A DNA stretch of 64,000 nucleotides, taken from positions 1 through 64,000 of the forward strand of contig CAMDVD010000001.1 of assembly GCA_945878115.1 (NCBI GenBank). Reading direction: 5' to 3'. A model generated the notes under the pieces. It had not been told where the DNA came from. It saw only the letters and a list, made by a program, of their open reading frames with translations, and searched no databases. This DNA comes from Chitinophaga pinensis (GTDB taxonomy: Bacteria; Bacteroidota; Bacteroidia; Chitinophagales; Chitinophagaceae). Position numbers and translations under genes: made by a program. Position 1 is the first letter of the stretch. The number at the start of each line of letters is the position of its first letter. This document shows, in pieces, positions 56,178 to 64,000 of the stretch.

Positions 56178-57626
56178 ATGAAATCGATAAATATATATAA
56201 AATAGCATTCCTCTTTGTTGGAATTACAATGATGAGTACTTCATGTAAGAAGTGGCTTGATACAAACAAAGATCCAAATTTATTAGAACAGTCTAAAGCT
56301 ACTGTCCAGCTTACCTTGCCTACTGCAGAATATACGATATCTTATGTTCTTGGCAATAGATATGCTGAATTGGGTGGTTTTTTATCGCAATATTGGACGC
56401 AATTACCTTCTGCAACACAATATTATGATTATGATAGATATTCATTTGATGCAGCTGATGCAAATAGAGAATGGAATCAACTTTATGCAGGGGCTTTAAA
56501 AGATTTGAATTTTATAGTATCAAAAGGAAGCGCTGATGGAGATTCTAATTATGTTGCTGCCGCAAAGGTTTTACAAGCGTATACATTTCAGTTGGTATCG
56601 GACGTACATGGCGATGTTCCTTTCTCAGAGGCATTACAAGCGCAGTCTGGTACGCTTGCTCCTCACTATGATAAACAAAAGGCTATTTATGCAGGGTGCG
56701 TTAAATTGATTGATGATGCAAATATGCTTTGGAGTGACGATGCAAAGAAAGCAATCACTACTGAAGATGTTCTTTTCGGTGGCGATTTAGATATGTGGAA
56801 GAAATTTGCGAATACATTGAAATTGAAACTTGCTGTACGTCAGTCAGGTGCTAATTCCGCTGAAGCGATTTCCATACTTGCTGAACTAAGTGGAGCAAGC
56901 TTTTTGGAAGGAACTGACGTAGCGTCTATCAAATTTTATGAAGTAAAGGGAAATCAAAACCCATTATATGCAAGTATACAAGGAATTGGCGTTGACAATA
57001 ATGTAGCTTCAAAAGCAATTGCTGATTCAATCAATGGCTGGGGTGATCCAAGAGCAGCAGCATTTTTTGATGAAGCAACATTTGGTGGTGCTGGAATTAA
57101 TGGCACGCAACAAGGTGCTGCTGCCTTTGGTGGGTACTCTTCTTCTTCTCCTCGTTCAAGCTTATCTTCCACCGTTTTGGGTAAAACAACTCCAGTTATT
57201 TTAATGTCAGGTTGGGAGAGTAAATTCTTACAATCAGAAGCGAAAGCAAATGGCTGGTTAGCAGGCGGAACAACAGCACAAGAAGATTACGAAGACGCGA
57301 TAGTTTCAAACATGAGTTTCTTTGGTATTGACACTACAGGATTGGATTTATTTGCGGCTGCTCCTTATGCTTGGGATACGGATCCATTAAATAATGTACA
57401 ACAAATCGCTATTCAAAAATGGGTTGCATTTTGTGGTACGCAAAACATGGAATCTTGGATAGAATTAAGAAGAATGGGTTATCCAGTTCTTTTACCTTCA
57501 AAAGCGACACAATTAGGTCTACTTTTCCCACAAAGAATTCCTTATGTTGATGGAGAAATAGCCTCTAATCCTAATTGCCCTGCCCAATTACCTATCACAG
57601 ATAAAATGTGGTGGGATATTAATTAA
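56178..57626 (+). CDS. SusD/RagB-family outer-membrane lipoprotein (SusD-like_2 type)
   Basis: The signal peptide has lipobox STSC, followed by KKWLDTNKDPNLLEQSKATVQLTLPTAEY. The helical TPR-rich body includes ANREWNQLYAGALKDLNFIV and KVLQAYTFQLVSDVHGDVPFSEALQ (the GDVPFSEA block of the SusD-like_2 subfamily), WKKFANTLKLKLAVRQS, and at the end QQIAIQKWVAFCGTQNMESWIELRRMGYPVL with LLFPQRIPY. It is 482 residues. It acts as the surface lid and binding protein of the SusC transporter 21 bases upstream. Confidence 0.96.
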   Translation: MKSINIYKIAFLFVGITMMSTSCKKWLDTNKDPNLLEQSKATVQLTLPTAEYTISYVLGNRYAELGGFLSQYWTQLPSATQYYDYDRYSFDAADANREWNQLYAGALKDLNFIVSKGSADGDSNYVAAAKVLQAYTFQLVSDVHGDVPFSEALQAQSGTLAPHYDKQKAIYAGCVKLIDDANMLWSDDAKKAITTEDVLFGGDLDMWKKFANTLKLKLAVRQSGANSAEAISILAELSGASFLEGTDVASIKFYEVKGNQNPLYASIQGIGVDNNVASKAIADSINGWGDPRAAAFFDEATFGGAGINGTQQGAAAFGGYSSSSPRSSLSSTVLGKTTPVILMSGWESKFLQSEAKANGWLAGGTTAQEDYEDAIVSNMSFFGIDTTGLDLFAAAPYAWDTDPLNNVQQIAIQKWVAFCGTQNMESWIELRRMGYPVLLPSKATQLGLLFPQRIPYVDGEIASNPNCPAQLPITDKMWWDIN

Positions 57627-57648
57627 TTCATAAAATAAAATTAAGAAA

Positions 57649-58329
57649 ATGAAAAGAATATTCATATTAATAGTCATTATGACGCCTTTCCTTTTTACCG
57701 CATGTAAAAAGAAATATACAACAGATGATGTAACGCAAAAAATAGTGGAACCACATTATCCAACCATTACTTTAAACGGTCCTCAATTTGTTAGTGCACC
57801 AGTAAGTACTGGTTCATATACTGATGCTGGTGCTAGTGGTTTAGATGATAATACTAATGTCTCTACAGAACTTACACCTGAACCATTCAATGTTGATTTG
57901 ACTACACCAGGTTTTTATACAGTTATATATAAATTTAAAAATACAGATGGCTATGCGACTTCTGCTACTCGTTTTATACTAGTAACTGAAGTAGATTCAG
58001 CGTTGGATTATTCAGGTGTTTATGTTAGAACTACTGGTACGCCAACCAATATTACTAAAGTTGCTACTGGGTTATATAAAACTGATAATGTTGGTGGAGT
58101 AGGTGCTAGTGGTATTCCAAATCCAGCCTTCATTGCTGATGTTTACTTCGGACAAATTGATGATAGTACTTTAGTATTCCCTATGCAACCAACCCCTTTT
58201 GGTGATTTGTATTGTGTGAATTCATATATCTATACAACAACTTCTGATACAACAATTAAATACGCAGTTCGTAATGCAACTTTTGGTACAGCAGTTCGTA
58301 CCTTTATTAAAAACGATGATGGTATTTAA
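57649..58329 (+). CDS. DUF5011/DUF5012-like lipoprotein of the Sus locus
   Basis: The lipoprotein signal MKRIFILIVIMTPFLFTACKK is followed by an immunoglobulin-like domain (about 35-110: PTITLNGPQFVSAPVSTGSYTD ... FYTVIYKFKNTDGYA), the type of Ig-like fold common as the third gene of small Sus loci, and a C-terminal beta domain (VYVRTTGTPTNITKVATGLYKT, FIADVYFGQIDDS). It starts 22 bases after SusD. It is probably surface-exposed and helps recognise the substrate. The ligand is unknown. Confidence 0.85.
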   Translation: MKRIFILIVIMTPFLFTACKKKYTTDDVTQKIVEPHYPTITLNGPQFVSAPVSTGSYTDAGASGLDDNTNVSTELTPEPFNVDLTTPGFYTVIYKFKNTDGYATSATRFILVTEVDSALDYSGVYVRTTGTPTNITKVATGLYKTDNVGGVGASGIPNPAFIADVYFGQIDDSTLVFPMQPTPFGDLYCVNSYIYTTTSDTTIKYAVRNATFGTAVRTFIKNDDGI

Positions 58330-58354
58330 TACTTAACATTAAATGTATATTACT

Positions 58355-58389
58355 GAGAACCGCTCTTCAACGAGCGGTTCTCTTTTTTT
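58355..58389 (+). terminator. Terminator of the SusC/SusD operon
   Basis: Perfect 11-bp stem GAGAACCGCTC / GAGCGGTTCTC with loop TTCAAC, followed by seven T residues. It is a textbook intrinsic terminator. Confidence 0.95.
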
Positions 58390-58423
58390 ATAATGCAATT
58401 GTAATTTAAAGAAATAATTTTCC

Positions 58424-58431
58424 TACTTTCG
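58424..58431 (+). promoter_or_regulatory. rpsA -7-like box TACTTTCG followed by CACTCCC
   Basis: One mismatch from TAnnTTTG. The following GCACTCCCTT resembles the TTTGCACTCCTTT segment upstream of rplM. The predicted leader before the rpsA ATG would be about 75-80 bases. Confidence 0.5.
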
Positions 58432-58515
58432 CACTCCCTTAGTGAAATTATATTTTTAACCCGACCTACATTCTTTGACAAGGGCAAGGAATGAAGTCAT
58501 AAAAAACAAAAACAA

Positions 58516-60336
58516 ATGGAAGAAACAACATTCTTAAACCCTAACTTGTCTTCAGGACCAGCAAGTGCACATGACGATTTTGATTGGAGTGTAGACAAAC
58601 GAAATGTGTCTACTTACAACCAAAAAGACCGCGAAACGTATGATAAAACATACGAAGAAACATTCAAGACAGTTACTGACAATGAAATGGTTATTGGCCA
58701 TATTGTGGGCCTTACTAAAACAGACGCTGTAGTAAATATTGGCTACAAAAGTGATGGTTTAATTTCTTTGAATGAATTTAGAGATTTACCGAATTTAAAA
58801 GTAGGTGATGAAATTGAAGTTTTAATTGTAGAGAAAGAAGATAGAGATGGTCATTTAAATTTAAGTCGTAAACTAGCTCGTCAACAACGTGCTTGGGAAC
58901 GCATTGTAGAAGTATACAAAACTGGTGAAATTGTTACTGGTCATGTTACTTCTAAAACCAAGGGTGGATTAATCGTAGATTTATATGGCATGGAAACTTT
59001 CTTGCCAGGTTCACAAATAGATGTAAAACCGGTTACGGATTATGATCAATTTGTAAACAAAACCATGGAATTTAAAGTAGTTAAAATAAATGAAATTATT
59101 CGTAATGCTGTTGTGTCGCACAAAGCATTAATTGAGAGCGATATCGAAGCACAACGTACAGAAATTATTTCTAAATTAGAAAAGGGACAAGTACTTGAAG
59201 GAACGATTAAAAATGTAACTGACTTCGGTGCATTCATAGATTTGGGTGGATTAGACGGATTGTTATATATCACAGATATTTCTTGGGGGCGTATTAATCA
59301 CCCATCAGAGGTATTGACTAATGGTCAAAAATTAAATGTTGCTGTATTAGATTTTGATGATGAGAAGAAACGTATTTCTTTAGGTCTTAAACAATTGACT
59401 CCTCATCCTTGGGATACATTACCTGATACAATTGTAGAAGGTAATAAAATTAAAGGTAAAGTAGTAAATATTGAAGACTATGGTGCATTCTTAGAAATGG
59501 AACCAGGTATTGAAGGCTTGGTGCATGTATCAGAAATTACTTGGAGTAATCAACCTATTAATGCGAAGGAGTTTTTCAAAATGGGTGAAGAGCATGAAGC
59601 GATGATCGTATCTATTGATAAAGATGAACGTAAAATGAGTCTTTCCATTAAGAAAATGACACAAGATCCTTGGGATGAAATAGAAAGTAAATTCGCTGTG
59701 GGTAGTCAACATGATGGTATCGTGAAAAACTTAACTCCATATGGCGTATTTGTGGAACTTGGTTCAGGTATCGGTGGTATGATACATATCTCTGATTTGA
59801 GTTGGGTTAAGCGTTTCAATCACCCAAGTGATTTTACAAAAGTTGGTGAAACACTTCCTGTGATTGTACTTGGTGTAGATAAAGAAACACGTAAATTATC
59901 CTTAGGTCATAAACAAATCGAAGAAGATCCTTGGACTACTTTAGAATCTGTGTTCCCAATTGGTTCATTGCATGATGGTGTAATGGTTCGTAAGGAAGAA
60001 AAAGGTGGCATTATTCAGTTGCAATATGGTTTGGAAGCATTTGCTCCAACACGCCATTTGAAAAAGCAAGATGAAAAAATGATAGCTGTAGATGAAACGA
60101 ATAAATTCATGATTATTGAATTTGATCGCAATGACAAACGTATCATGGTATCGCACGCTAAGGTTTGGGAGCAAGTAGTTGAAGAAGAAAAAGAAGGTGC
60201 TCGTAAAGATGCAAAAGATGAACAAGATTCAACTAATAAAGCAGTGAAAAACCTACAATCAAAAGTAGAAAAAGCTACTCTTGGTGATATTGGCGCACTT
60301 GCTGACTTAAAAAAGAAAATGGACGAGAGCGAATAG
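58516..60336 (+). CDS. rpsA: 30S ribosomal protein S1
   Basis: S1 helps mRNAs without strong Shine-Dalgarno sites bind the ribosome, which is relevant here since few such sites are visible. Six S1 (OB-fold) repeats can be followed: VIGHIVGLTKTDAVVNIGYKSDG; IVTGHVTSKTKGGLIVDLYG; VLEGTIKNVTDFGAFIDLGGLDGLLYITDISW; IKGKVVNIEDYGAFLEMEPGIEGLVHVSEITW; HDGIVKNLTPYGVFVELGSGIGGMIHISDLSW; and a more diverged last copy near 480-550. The C-terminus is charged and helical. It is 606 residues. The leader is about 80 bases long. Confidence 0.97.
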   Translation: MEETTFLNPNLSSGPASAHDDFDWSVDKRNVSTYNQKDRETYDKTYEETFKTVTDNEMVIGHIVGLTKTDAVVNIGYKSDGLISLNEFRDLPNLKVGDEIEVLIVEKEDRDGHLNLSRKLARQQRAWERIVEVYKTGEIVTGHVTSKTKGGLIVDLYGMETFLPGSQIDVKPVTDYDQFVNKTMEFKVVKINEIIRNAVVSHKALIESDIEAQRTEIISKLEKGQVLEGTIKNVTDFGAFIDLGGLDGLLYITDISWGRINHPSEVLTNGQKLNVAVLDFDDEKKRISLGLKQLTPHPWDTLPDTIVEGNKIKGKVVNIEDYGAFLEMEPGIEGLVHVSEITWSNQPINAKEFFKMGEEHEAMIVSIDKDERKMSLSIKKMTQDPWDEIESKFAVGSQHDGIVKNLTPYGVFVELGSGIGGMIHISDLSWVKRFNHPSDFTKVGETLPVIVLGVDKETRKLSLGHKQIEEDPWTTLESVFPIGSLHDGVMVRKEEKGGIIQLQYGLEAFAPTRHLKKQDEKMIAVDETNKFMIIEFDRNDKRIMVSHAKVWEQVVEEEKEGARKDAKDEQDSTNKAVKNLQSKVEKATLGDIGALADLKKKMDESE

Positions 60337-60358
60337 TATTCCCCTCCATATAGAAATT

Positions 60359-60389
60359 AAAACTGCTCCTTGTGAGCAGTTTTTTTTTG
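60359..60389 (+). terminator. Terminator of rpsA
   Basis: Stem AACTGCTC / GAGCAGTT with a five-base loop and a following T-run of nine. It lies just after the rpsA stop. Confidence 0.9.
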
Positions 60390-60402
60390 TTGATTATAAT
60401 AA

Positions 60403-60444
60403 AAACTAAATAAACTTTTGATATATGAAAAGTTTATTTAGTTT
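60403..60444. promoter_or_regulatory. 42-bp near-perfect palindrome overlapping the TetR/RND promoter
   Basis: Left arm AAACTAAATAAACTTTT (60403-60419) is the exact reverse complement of the right arm AAAAGTTTATTTAGTTT (60428-60444). The eight centre bases GATATATG contain a palindromic ATATAT, leaving one mismatched pair. It covers the TTTG -33 element (60417-60420), the 18-bp spacer and most of the TAGTTTTG -7 box (60439-60446), so a dimeric repressor bound here would block RNA polymerase. The adjacent TetR-family gene is the natural candidate. Confidence 0.85.
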
Positions 60445-60446
60445 TG
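60417..60446 (+). promoter_or_regulatory. Promoter of the TetR/RND efflux operon
   Basis: TTTG (60417-60420), 18 bases, TAGTTTTG (60439-60446), then CGCC and GTG at 60451. Both boxes match the Bacteroidota consensus; the start codon follows the -7 box by four bases. Confidence 0.8.
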
Positions 60447-60450
60447 CGCC

Positions 60451-61074
60451 GTGGAAATGAAAAAGCAAGATATTATTGCCGACGCATATAATCAGTTTAG
60501 ACTCTATGGGTTTAAAAGTGTGACGATGGACGATTTAGCTCGTACCATAGGTATCTCCAAGAAAACGTTATATGAATTATTTAAGGATAAAGATGAGCTA
60601 GTATTGGAAGCGGTTAAATACATGCTCAATACTAATCAATGCGATACGGAAGAGATATTTAAAAATTCGAATAACGCCATTGAACAAATTTTTGGCATAC
60701 TTGGACTAATGGAAAAAATGGTGAGAGGACTAAATTTGATTTGTTATATGGACATGCAACGTTATTACCCAGCATCCTATAAATATTTGGAAGAACACAA
60801 AAAAAATTATTTGTATAAATGCATTATTTCCAATTTGCAACAAGGGATTTCCGAAGGCTACTATCGTGAAGAAATTGATTTGGAAATAATTACGCGCTTT
60901 AGAATGGAATCTGCTTTACTCGTTTTTCAGAATAATTTATTTCCGCAGGATAAATATGATATCGTAAAAGTGAACAACGAAATATTTACCAATTTTATTT
61001 ATGGCATTGTTTCAATAAAAGGGTATAAACTGATTTCAAAATACTTACAAAAATCTTTAAAAAATAAAATATGA
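60451..61074 (+). CDS. TetR/AcrR-family transcriptional regulator
   Basis: N-terminal helix-turn-helix DNA-binding domain: QDIIADAYNQFRLYGFKSVTMDDLARTIGISKKTLYELFKDKDELV. An all-helical ligand/dimer domain follows (ICYMDMQRYYPASYKYLEEHKKNY, EIDLEIITRFRMESALLVFQ). Length is 207 residues from GTG at 60451, or 205 from the ATG at 60457; the GTG fits the four-base spacing to the -7 box seen elsewhere. Its stop overlaps the ATG of the TolC gene (ATGA). It probably represses its own operon through the 42-bp palindrome; the inducer is unknown. Confidence 0.95.
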   Translation: MEMKKQDIIADAYNQFRLYGFKSVTMDDLARTIGISKKTLYELFKDKDELVLEAVKYMLNTNQCDTEEIFKNSNNAIEQIFGILGLMEKMVRGLNLICYMDMQRYYPASYKYLEEHKKNYLYKCIISNLQQGISEGYYREEIDLEIITRFRMESALLVFQNNLFPQDKYDIVKVNNEIFTNFIYGIVSIKGYKLISKYLQKSLKNKI

Positions 61075-62462
61075 ATAAGAAGTTAGGGCTAATACTACTA
61101 TCCGCTTTGGCATCCATTGGATTGGGCGCACAAAACCGAACGGGATTTTCATTGGCCGATTGTATTACCTATGCTGTCACCAATCAACCTAAAATGAAGG
61201 GCGCAATATTGGATGAGCAAATGCAAATTGAAAAAAACAATGAAATCATTGGTATTGCTAGACCGCAAGTGAAAGCTACTGGGCAGTTTCAATATTTATT
61301 TGTCTTGCCAAAACAAAGAGCAGACGCTGGTGCATTTGATTTTTCGTCGAGCCTGAGCTTTTTTAAAATAGATACAGCAGCATATAATGAATACCAGAAA
61401 CTACCGAAGAAGAAATATAGCGACCTTCAGTTTGGTCTTCCGCTTAATGTATCAGCAGGTATTCAAGCATCTCAGATTTTATTCGATGCTGGGATTTTCG
61501 TCGCATTAAAAGCAAGAAAAAGTTTAGAGGAATTATCTACTTTAAATACAAAACGAACAGAGGAAGAAGTAAAAGTCTCTGTTTCAAAAGCATATTATAG
61601 TTGCCTTGTTGCAGAAAAAAGAATCCAATTATTAGATGAAAATATTTCGCTTCTCAATTCGGTTGAAAGTATGACTAAAAAGCTGTACGCAGAAGGATTT
61701 GTAGAAAAAATTGATGTGGATAGACTTACCGTGCAGAAGAATAATTTGATGATAGAAAAAGATAAAATTTTGAACTTAGTGGAGCTCAGCTATTCCATGT
61801 TGAAATTTCAAATGGGTATGCCACTCATGCAACATATTTCTTTATTAGATAGTTTAAGTTTAGATGAGGTGAAGAAAAATTTAGAATTAGATAAAGTACT
61901 TGATATATCTAATCGAACAGAAATTCAAACATTGAAGATGCTCAAGAAATTGAATGGTTATGATTATGAGCGTTACCAAAAAGGTTATCTACCAACGGTT
62001 GCAGCAGCATTATCCGGTAGTTATGCTACACAAACTAAAGCGGTGAAAGAGCTATTCACTTTACCTTATTTTCCAACTGGTGCATTTGTTTTGAGCGCTA
62101 GTGTTCCCATCTATGATGGTAATACACGAAAGGCTAAAATGAATCAAGCGAAATTGAATATGTTGAAAAATGACAATGATTTAATGGCAGCACAACAAGG
62201 TATAGAATTGGAAGTAAGCAATGCATTCGTTCAATTGCGAAATAGTATTACTTCACTAGAAAATCAAAAAAACAATATAGAATTGGCACAAAAAATCTAT
62301 ACCATTGCACAAACAAAATATAAAGAAGGTGTCGGCACAAATATTGAAATTATTCAGTCCGAAACGGCTTTGAAAGATGCACAAACCAATTATTATAATT
62401 CCATGTTTGAAGCAATCATTGCAAAAATTGATTATCAAAAAGCGCTTGGCATTTTGAAATAA
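61071..62462 (+). CDS. TolC-family outer-membrane efflux protein
   Basis: The signal peptide (LGLILLSALASIGLGAQ) is followed by two TolC-type repeats, each with long helices: FSLADCITYAVTNQPKMKGAILDEQMQIEKN and KARKSLEELSTLNTKRTEEEVKVSVSKAYYSCLVAEKRIQLLDENI in the first; LEVSNAFVQLRNSITSLENQKNNIELAQKIYTIAQTKYKEGVGTNIEIIQSETALKDAQTNYYNSMFEAI in the second. The protein forms the outer-membrane channel of the RND pump. At 463 residues it is standard. It overlaps the TetR gene by four bases. Confidence 0.95.
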   Translation: MNKKLGLILLSALASIGLGAQNRTGFSLADCITYAVTNQPKMKGAILDEQMQIEKNNEIIGIARPQVKATGQFQYLFVLPKQRADAGAFDFSSSLSFFKIDTAAYNEYQKLPKKKYSDLQFGLPLNVSAGIQASQILFDAGIFVALKARKSLEELSTLNTKRTEEEVKVSVSKAYYSCLVAEKRIQLLDENISLLNSVESMTKKLYAEGFVEKIDVDRLTVQKNNLMIEKDKILNLVELSYSMLKFQMGMPLMQHISLLDSLSLDEVKKNLELDKVLDISNRTEIQTLKMLKKLNGYDYERYQKGYLPTVAAALSGSYATQTKAVKELFTLPYFPTGAFVLSASVPIYDGNTRKAKMNQAKLNMLKNDNDLMAAQQGIELEVSNAFVQLRNSITSLENQKNNIELAQKIYTIAQTKYKEGVGTNIEIIQSETALKDAQTNYYNSMFEAIIAKIDYQKALGILK

Positions 62463-62575
62463 TATTCTATTCATCTGGACTTCTCGCAAATAATATTAAA
62501 TTATAGTTCAGACCAAAATTACTATGCCCATAAACCCCAAACGAAACATTCAATAAAACACATCAACCATACAAT

Positions 62576-63700
62576 ATGAAACAATCATTGATTAAAATAA
62601 CTTCACTTGCTTTTGGCTCCATTCTATTTTTTGCAGCATGCGGAGATAATAAAGAAAATAAAGATCCCAAAAAAGCATTGGCAGATTTAAAGAAACAGCA
62701 AAAGGAATTACAAACTAAAATTGCTGCCTTAGAAGAAAAGAATGGCGGTAAAGACAGTGTGCGAAAAGTGGCTGTATTCGTGACTTCTATGCAAACAAGC
62801 ACATTCAATAATTATGTGGATGTGCAAGGCAAAGTAGATATTGATGAGGTCGTAAATGCTATTCCTGAAACCCCAGGTATAATCAGTGAAATTACGGTAA
62901 CACAAGGGCAACATGTAAGCAAAGGTCAAATTGTGGCACGACTTCGCGCTGAGAGTGTAGACAAAGGCATTGATGAATTGGATCAACAAATTTCGTTCTC
63001 TAAGATATTATATGATAAACAACAAAGCCTTTGGAACCAAGGAATAGGTACAGAAATTCAATTGCTTTCTGCGAAAAATCAATACGAGGCATTATTAAAA
63101 AAGAAACAATCCATACTAACTACAAGGGGTACTTTTAATGTGTATTCTCCAATAAGTGGTGTGGTAGATGCCATCGATGCAAGAGTTGGTCAGTCTTATG
63201 CATCACCTATAAATCCGCCATTGATTAGAATTATCAATACAGGGAAATTAAAGATCAAAGCAGACATTGCAGAGAATTATGCATCCATTGTAAAGACTGG
63301 TAATATGGTGAAAGTAATTTTCCCTGATATACAGGATACATTGATTACCAAAATTAGCTATGCAGAGCATATGATTAATAATGTATCGAGAACTTATGCC
63401 ACCTATATCCCATTGCCTACTAATGCTAAGTATCAGCCCAATATGATAGCGCAAGTAAAAATCGCAACGTATCAAAATCCAAAAGCATTTGTATTACCAG
63501 CGTCTGTGATTCAAAAAACAGAACAAGGAAATTTTGTATATATCATGGATGAAAACAACAAGGCAAAATTATTGCAAGTACAAATTGGTAATACCTATGA
63601 AGGAAAAGTAGAAATCATCAGTGGTTTGGCACTTGGCGAAAAAGTAGTTACGACAGGCTATGAAGAATTGAACGAAGGCGATTTTTTAGTTAATCAATAA
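62576..63700 (+). CDS. Efflux RND transporter periplasmic adaptor (AcrA-like)
   Basis: A lipoprotein-type signal (MKQSLIKITSLAFGSILFFAACGDN, lipobox FAAC) is followed by a short coiled coil (KALADLKKQQKELQTKIAALEEKNGG), the barrel-sandwich/lipoyl part (VNAIPETPGIISEITVTQGQHVSKGQIVARL ... FNVYSPISGVVDAIDARVGQSYA) around a helical hairpin, a beta-barrel (LKIKADIAENYASIVKTGNMVKVIF), and the membrane-proximal domain (ALGEKVVTTGYEELNEGDFLV). It links the pump to TolC. It is 374 residues, 113 bases after the TolC gene. Confidence 0.95.
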   Translation: MKQSLIKITSLAFGSILFFAACGDNKENKDPKKALADLKKQQKELQTKIAALEEKNGGKDSVRKVAVFVTSMQTSTFNNYVDVQGKVDIDEVVNAIPETPGIISEITVTQGQHVSKGQIVARLRAESVDKGIDELDQQISFSKILYDKQQSLWNQGIGTEIQLLSAKNQYEALLKKKQSILTTRGTFNVYSPISGVVDAIDARVGQSYASPINPPLIRIINTGKLKIKADIAENYASIVKTGNMVKVIFPDIQDTLITKISYAEHMINNVSRTYATYIPLPTNAKYQPNMIAQVKIATYQNPKAFVLPASVIQKTEQGNFVYIMDENNKAKLLQVQIGNTYEGKVEIISGLALGEKVVTTGYEELNEGDFLVNQ

Positions 63701-63862
63701 ATGACATTAGCATCTGCGTAATTTCAAATTTGACGATTCGGCAATTTGATTATTTGATAATAGAAGTCATTTTTTAAAAAAGTTGAATTGCCAAAATTAT
63801 TGAATTGAGCAGCTGTAAAAAACAAACACCGATAAATCATTCACAACAATCCCAACCATCCT

Positions 63863-64000
63863 ATGAAATTTAATCCGTCTACATGGTCTATCAATAACAG
63901 AACCAGTGTATATATTCTCACCATTATTATTACTGCATTTGGATTATTGAGTTATCTCAATTTGCCTAAAGAGCAATTCCCTGAGGTGAAATTTCCGCAA
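63863..64000 (+). CDS. RND efflux pump (AcrB-like), N-terminal part, cut by window edge
   Basis: The ATG at 63863 opens MKFNPSTWSINNRTSVYILT followed by IIITAFGLLSYLNLPKEQFP, the first membrane helix and the start of the periplasmic domain of HAE1-type pumps (YNxLPKEQFPE block). Only 46 codons are in the window. It follows the adaptor after 162 bases of AT-rich DNA that contains TTTGAC/AATTTG-type low complexity. It completes a TetR-TolC-adaptor-pump operon for export of toxic small molecules. Confidence 0.9.
   Translation, partial: MKFNPSTWSINNRTSVYILTIIITAFGLLSYLNLPKEQFPEVKFPQ

Overview
The window comes from an AT-rich chromosome of the phylum Bacteroidota, probably a Chitinophagaceae- or Sphingobacteriia-like lineage. 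Evidence: a SusC/SusD pair, TonB-linked receptors, C-terminal type IX secretion (T9SS) sorting domains, a PorZ-family protein, a LruC-domain protein, a fused branched-chain 2-oxoacid dehydrogenase E1, the rplM-rpsI-rpsB-tsf order, and Bacteroidota-type promoters (TTTG, about 19 bp, TAnnTTTG) with no obvious Shine-Dalgarno sites. No species can be named from the sequence alone.

Layout. 1-5 kb: end of an IS630-type transposase, smpB, a cysteine-desulfurase-like enzyme and E1 alpha/beta. 5-15 kb: secreted papain-fold peptidase, an alpha/beta hydrolase - GT2 glycosyltransferase - ABC permease cluster, a REP-like repeat pair, truB, and a putative heme-uptake pair (HmuY-like T9SS cargo plus TonB-dependent receptor). 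15-22 kb: ECF sigma factor, PorZ, an RND/MMPL exporter and a dipeptide epimerase. 22-25.2 kb: gene-poor decayed DNA ending in a large serine recombinase whose 3' end runs antisense through the terminator and body of tRNA-Lys(UUU); this looks like an integration scar. 25-32 kb: SDR, non-catalytic M16 protein, hscB, a lysine/alanine-dehydrogenase-like enzyme, an orphan HicB-like gene and a UbiD-family decarboxylase. 32-45 kb: OmpR-type regulator, LolC/E-like permease, lipoproteins, a 13-copy minisatellite, a TPR sensor kinase, an M36 metalloprotease, a two-gene cassette with an in-frame TGA, and a LruC protein with its lipoprotein. 45-52.5 kb: lutC-like, ftsH, rsfS, birA and the translation operon. 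52.9-64 kb: SusC/SusD/third lipoprotein, rpsA, and a TetR-controlled RND efflux operon (TetR, TolC, adaptor, start of the pump) running off the end.

Most genes are housekeeping or envelope functions. The less ordinary signals are: (a) a 42-bp near-perfect palindrome overlapping the promoter of the TetR/RND operon; (b) the serine recombinase reading into tRNA-Lys; (c) a conserved small-gene pair with TGA at an expected Cys codon; (d) an orphan antitoxin whose overlapping partner stops after 11 codons next to twin palindromes; (e) a CCCnnTTACGG motif near the TPR kinase and a lipoprotein gene; (f) a set of genes whose -7 box ends about 4 nt before the start codon, suggesting leaderless or ultra-short-leader mRNAs; (g) several nested-palindrome and dispersed repeat elements. 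I found no CRISPR array, no rRNA and only one tRNA. No complete novel multi-gene system was evident.
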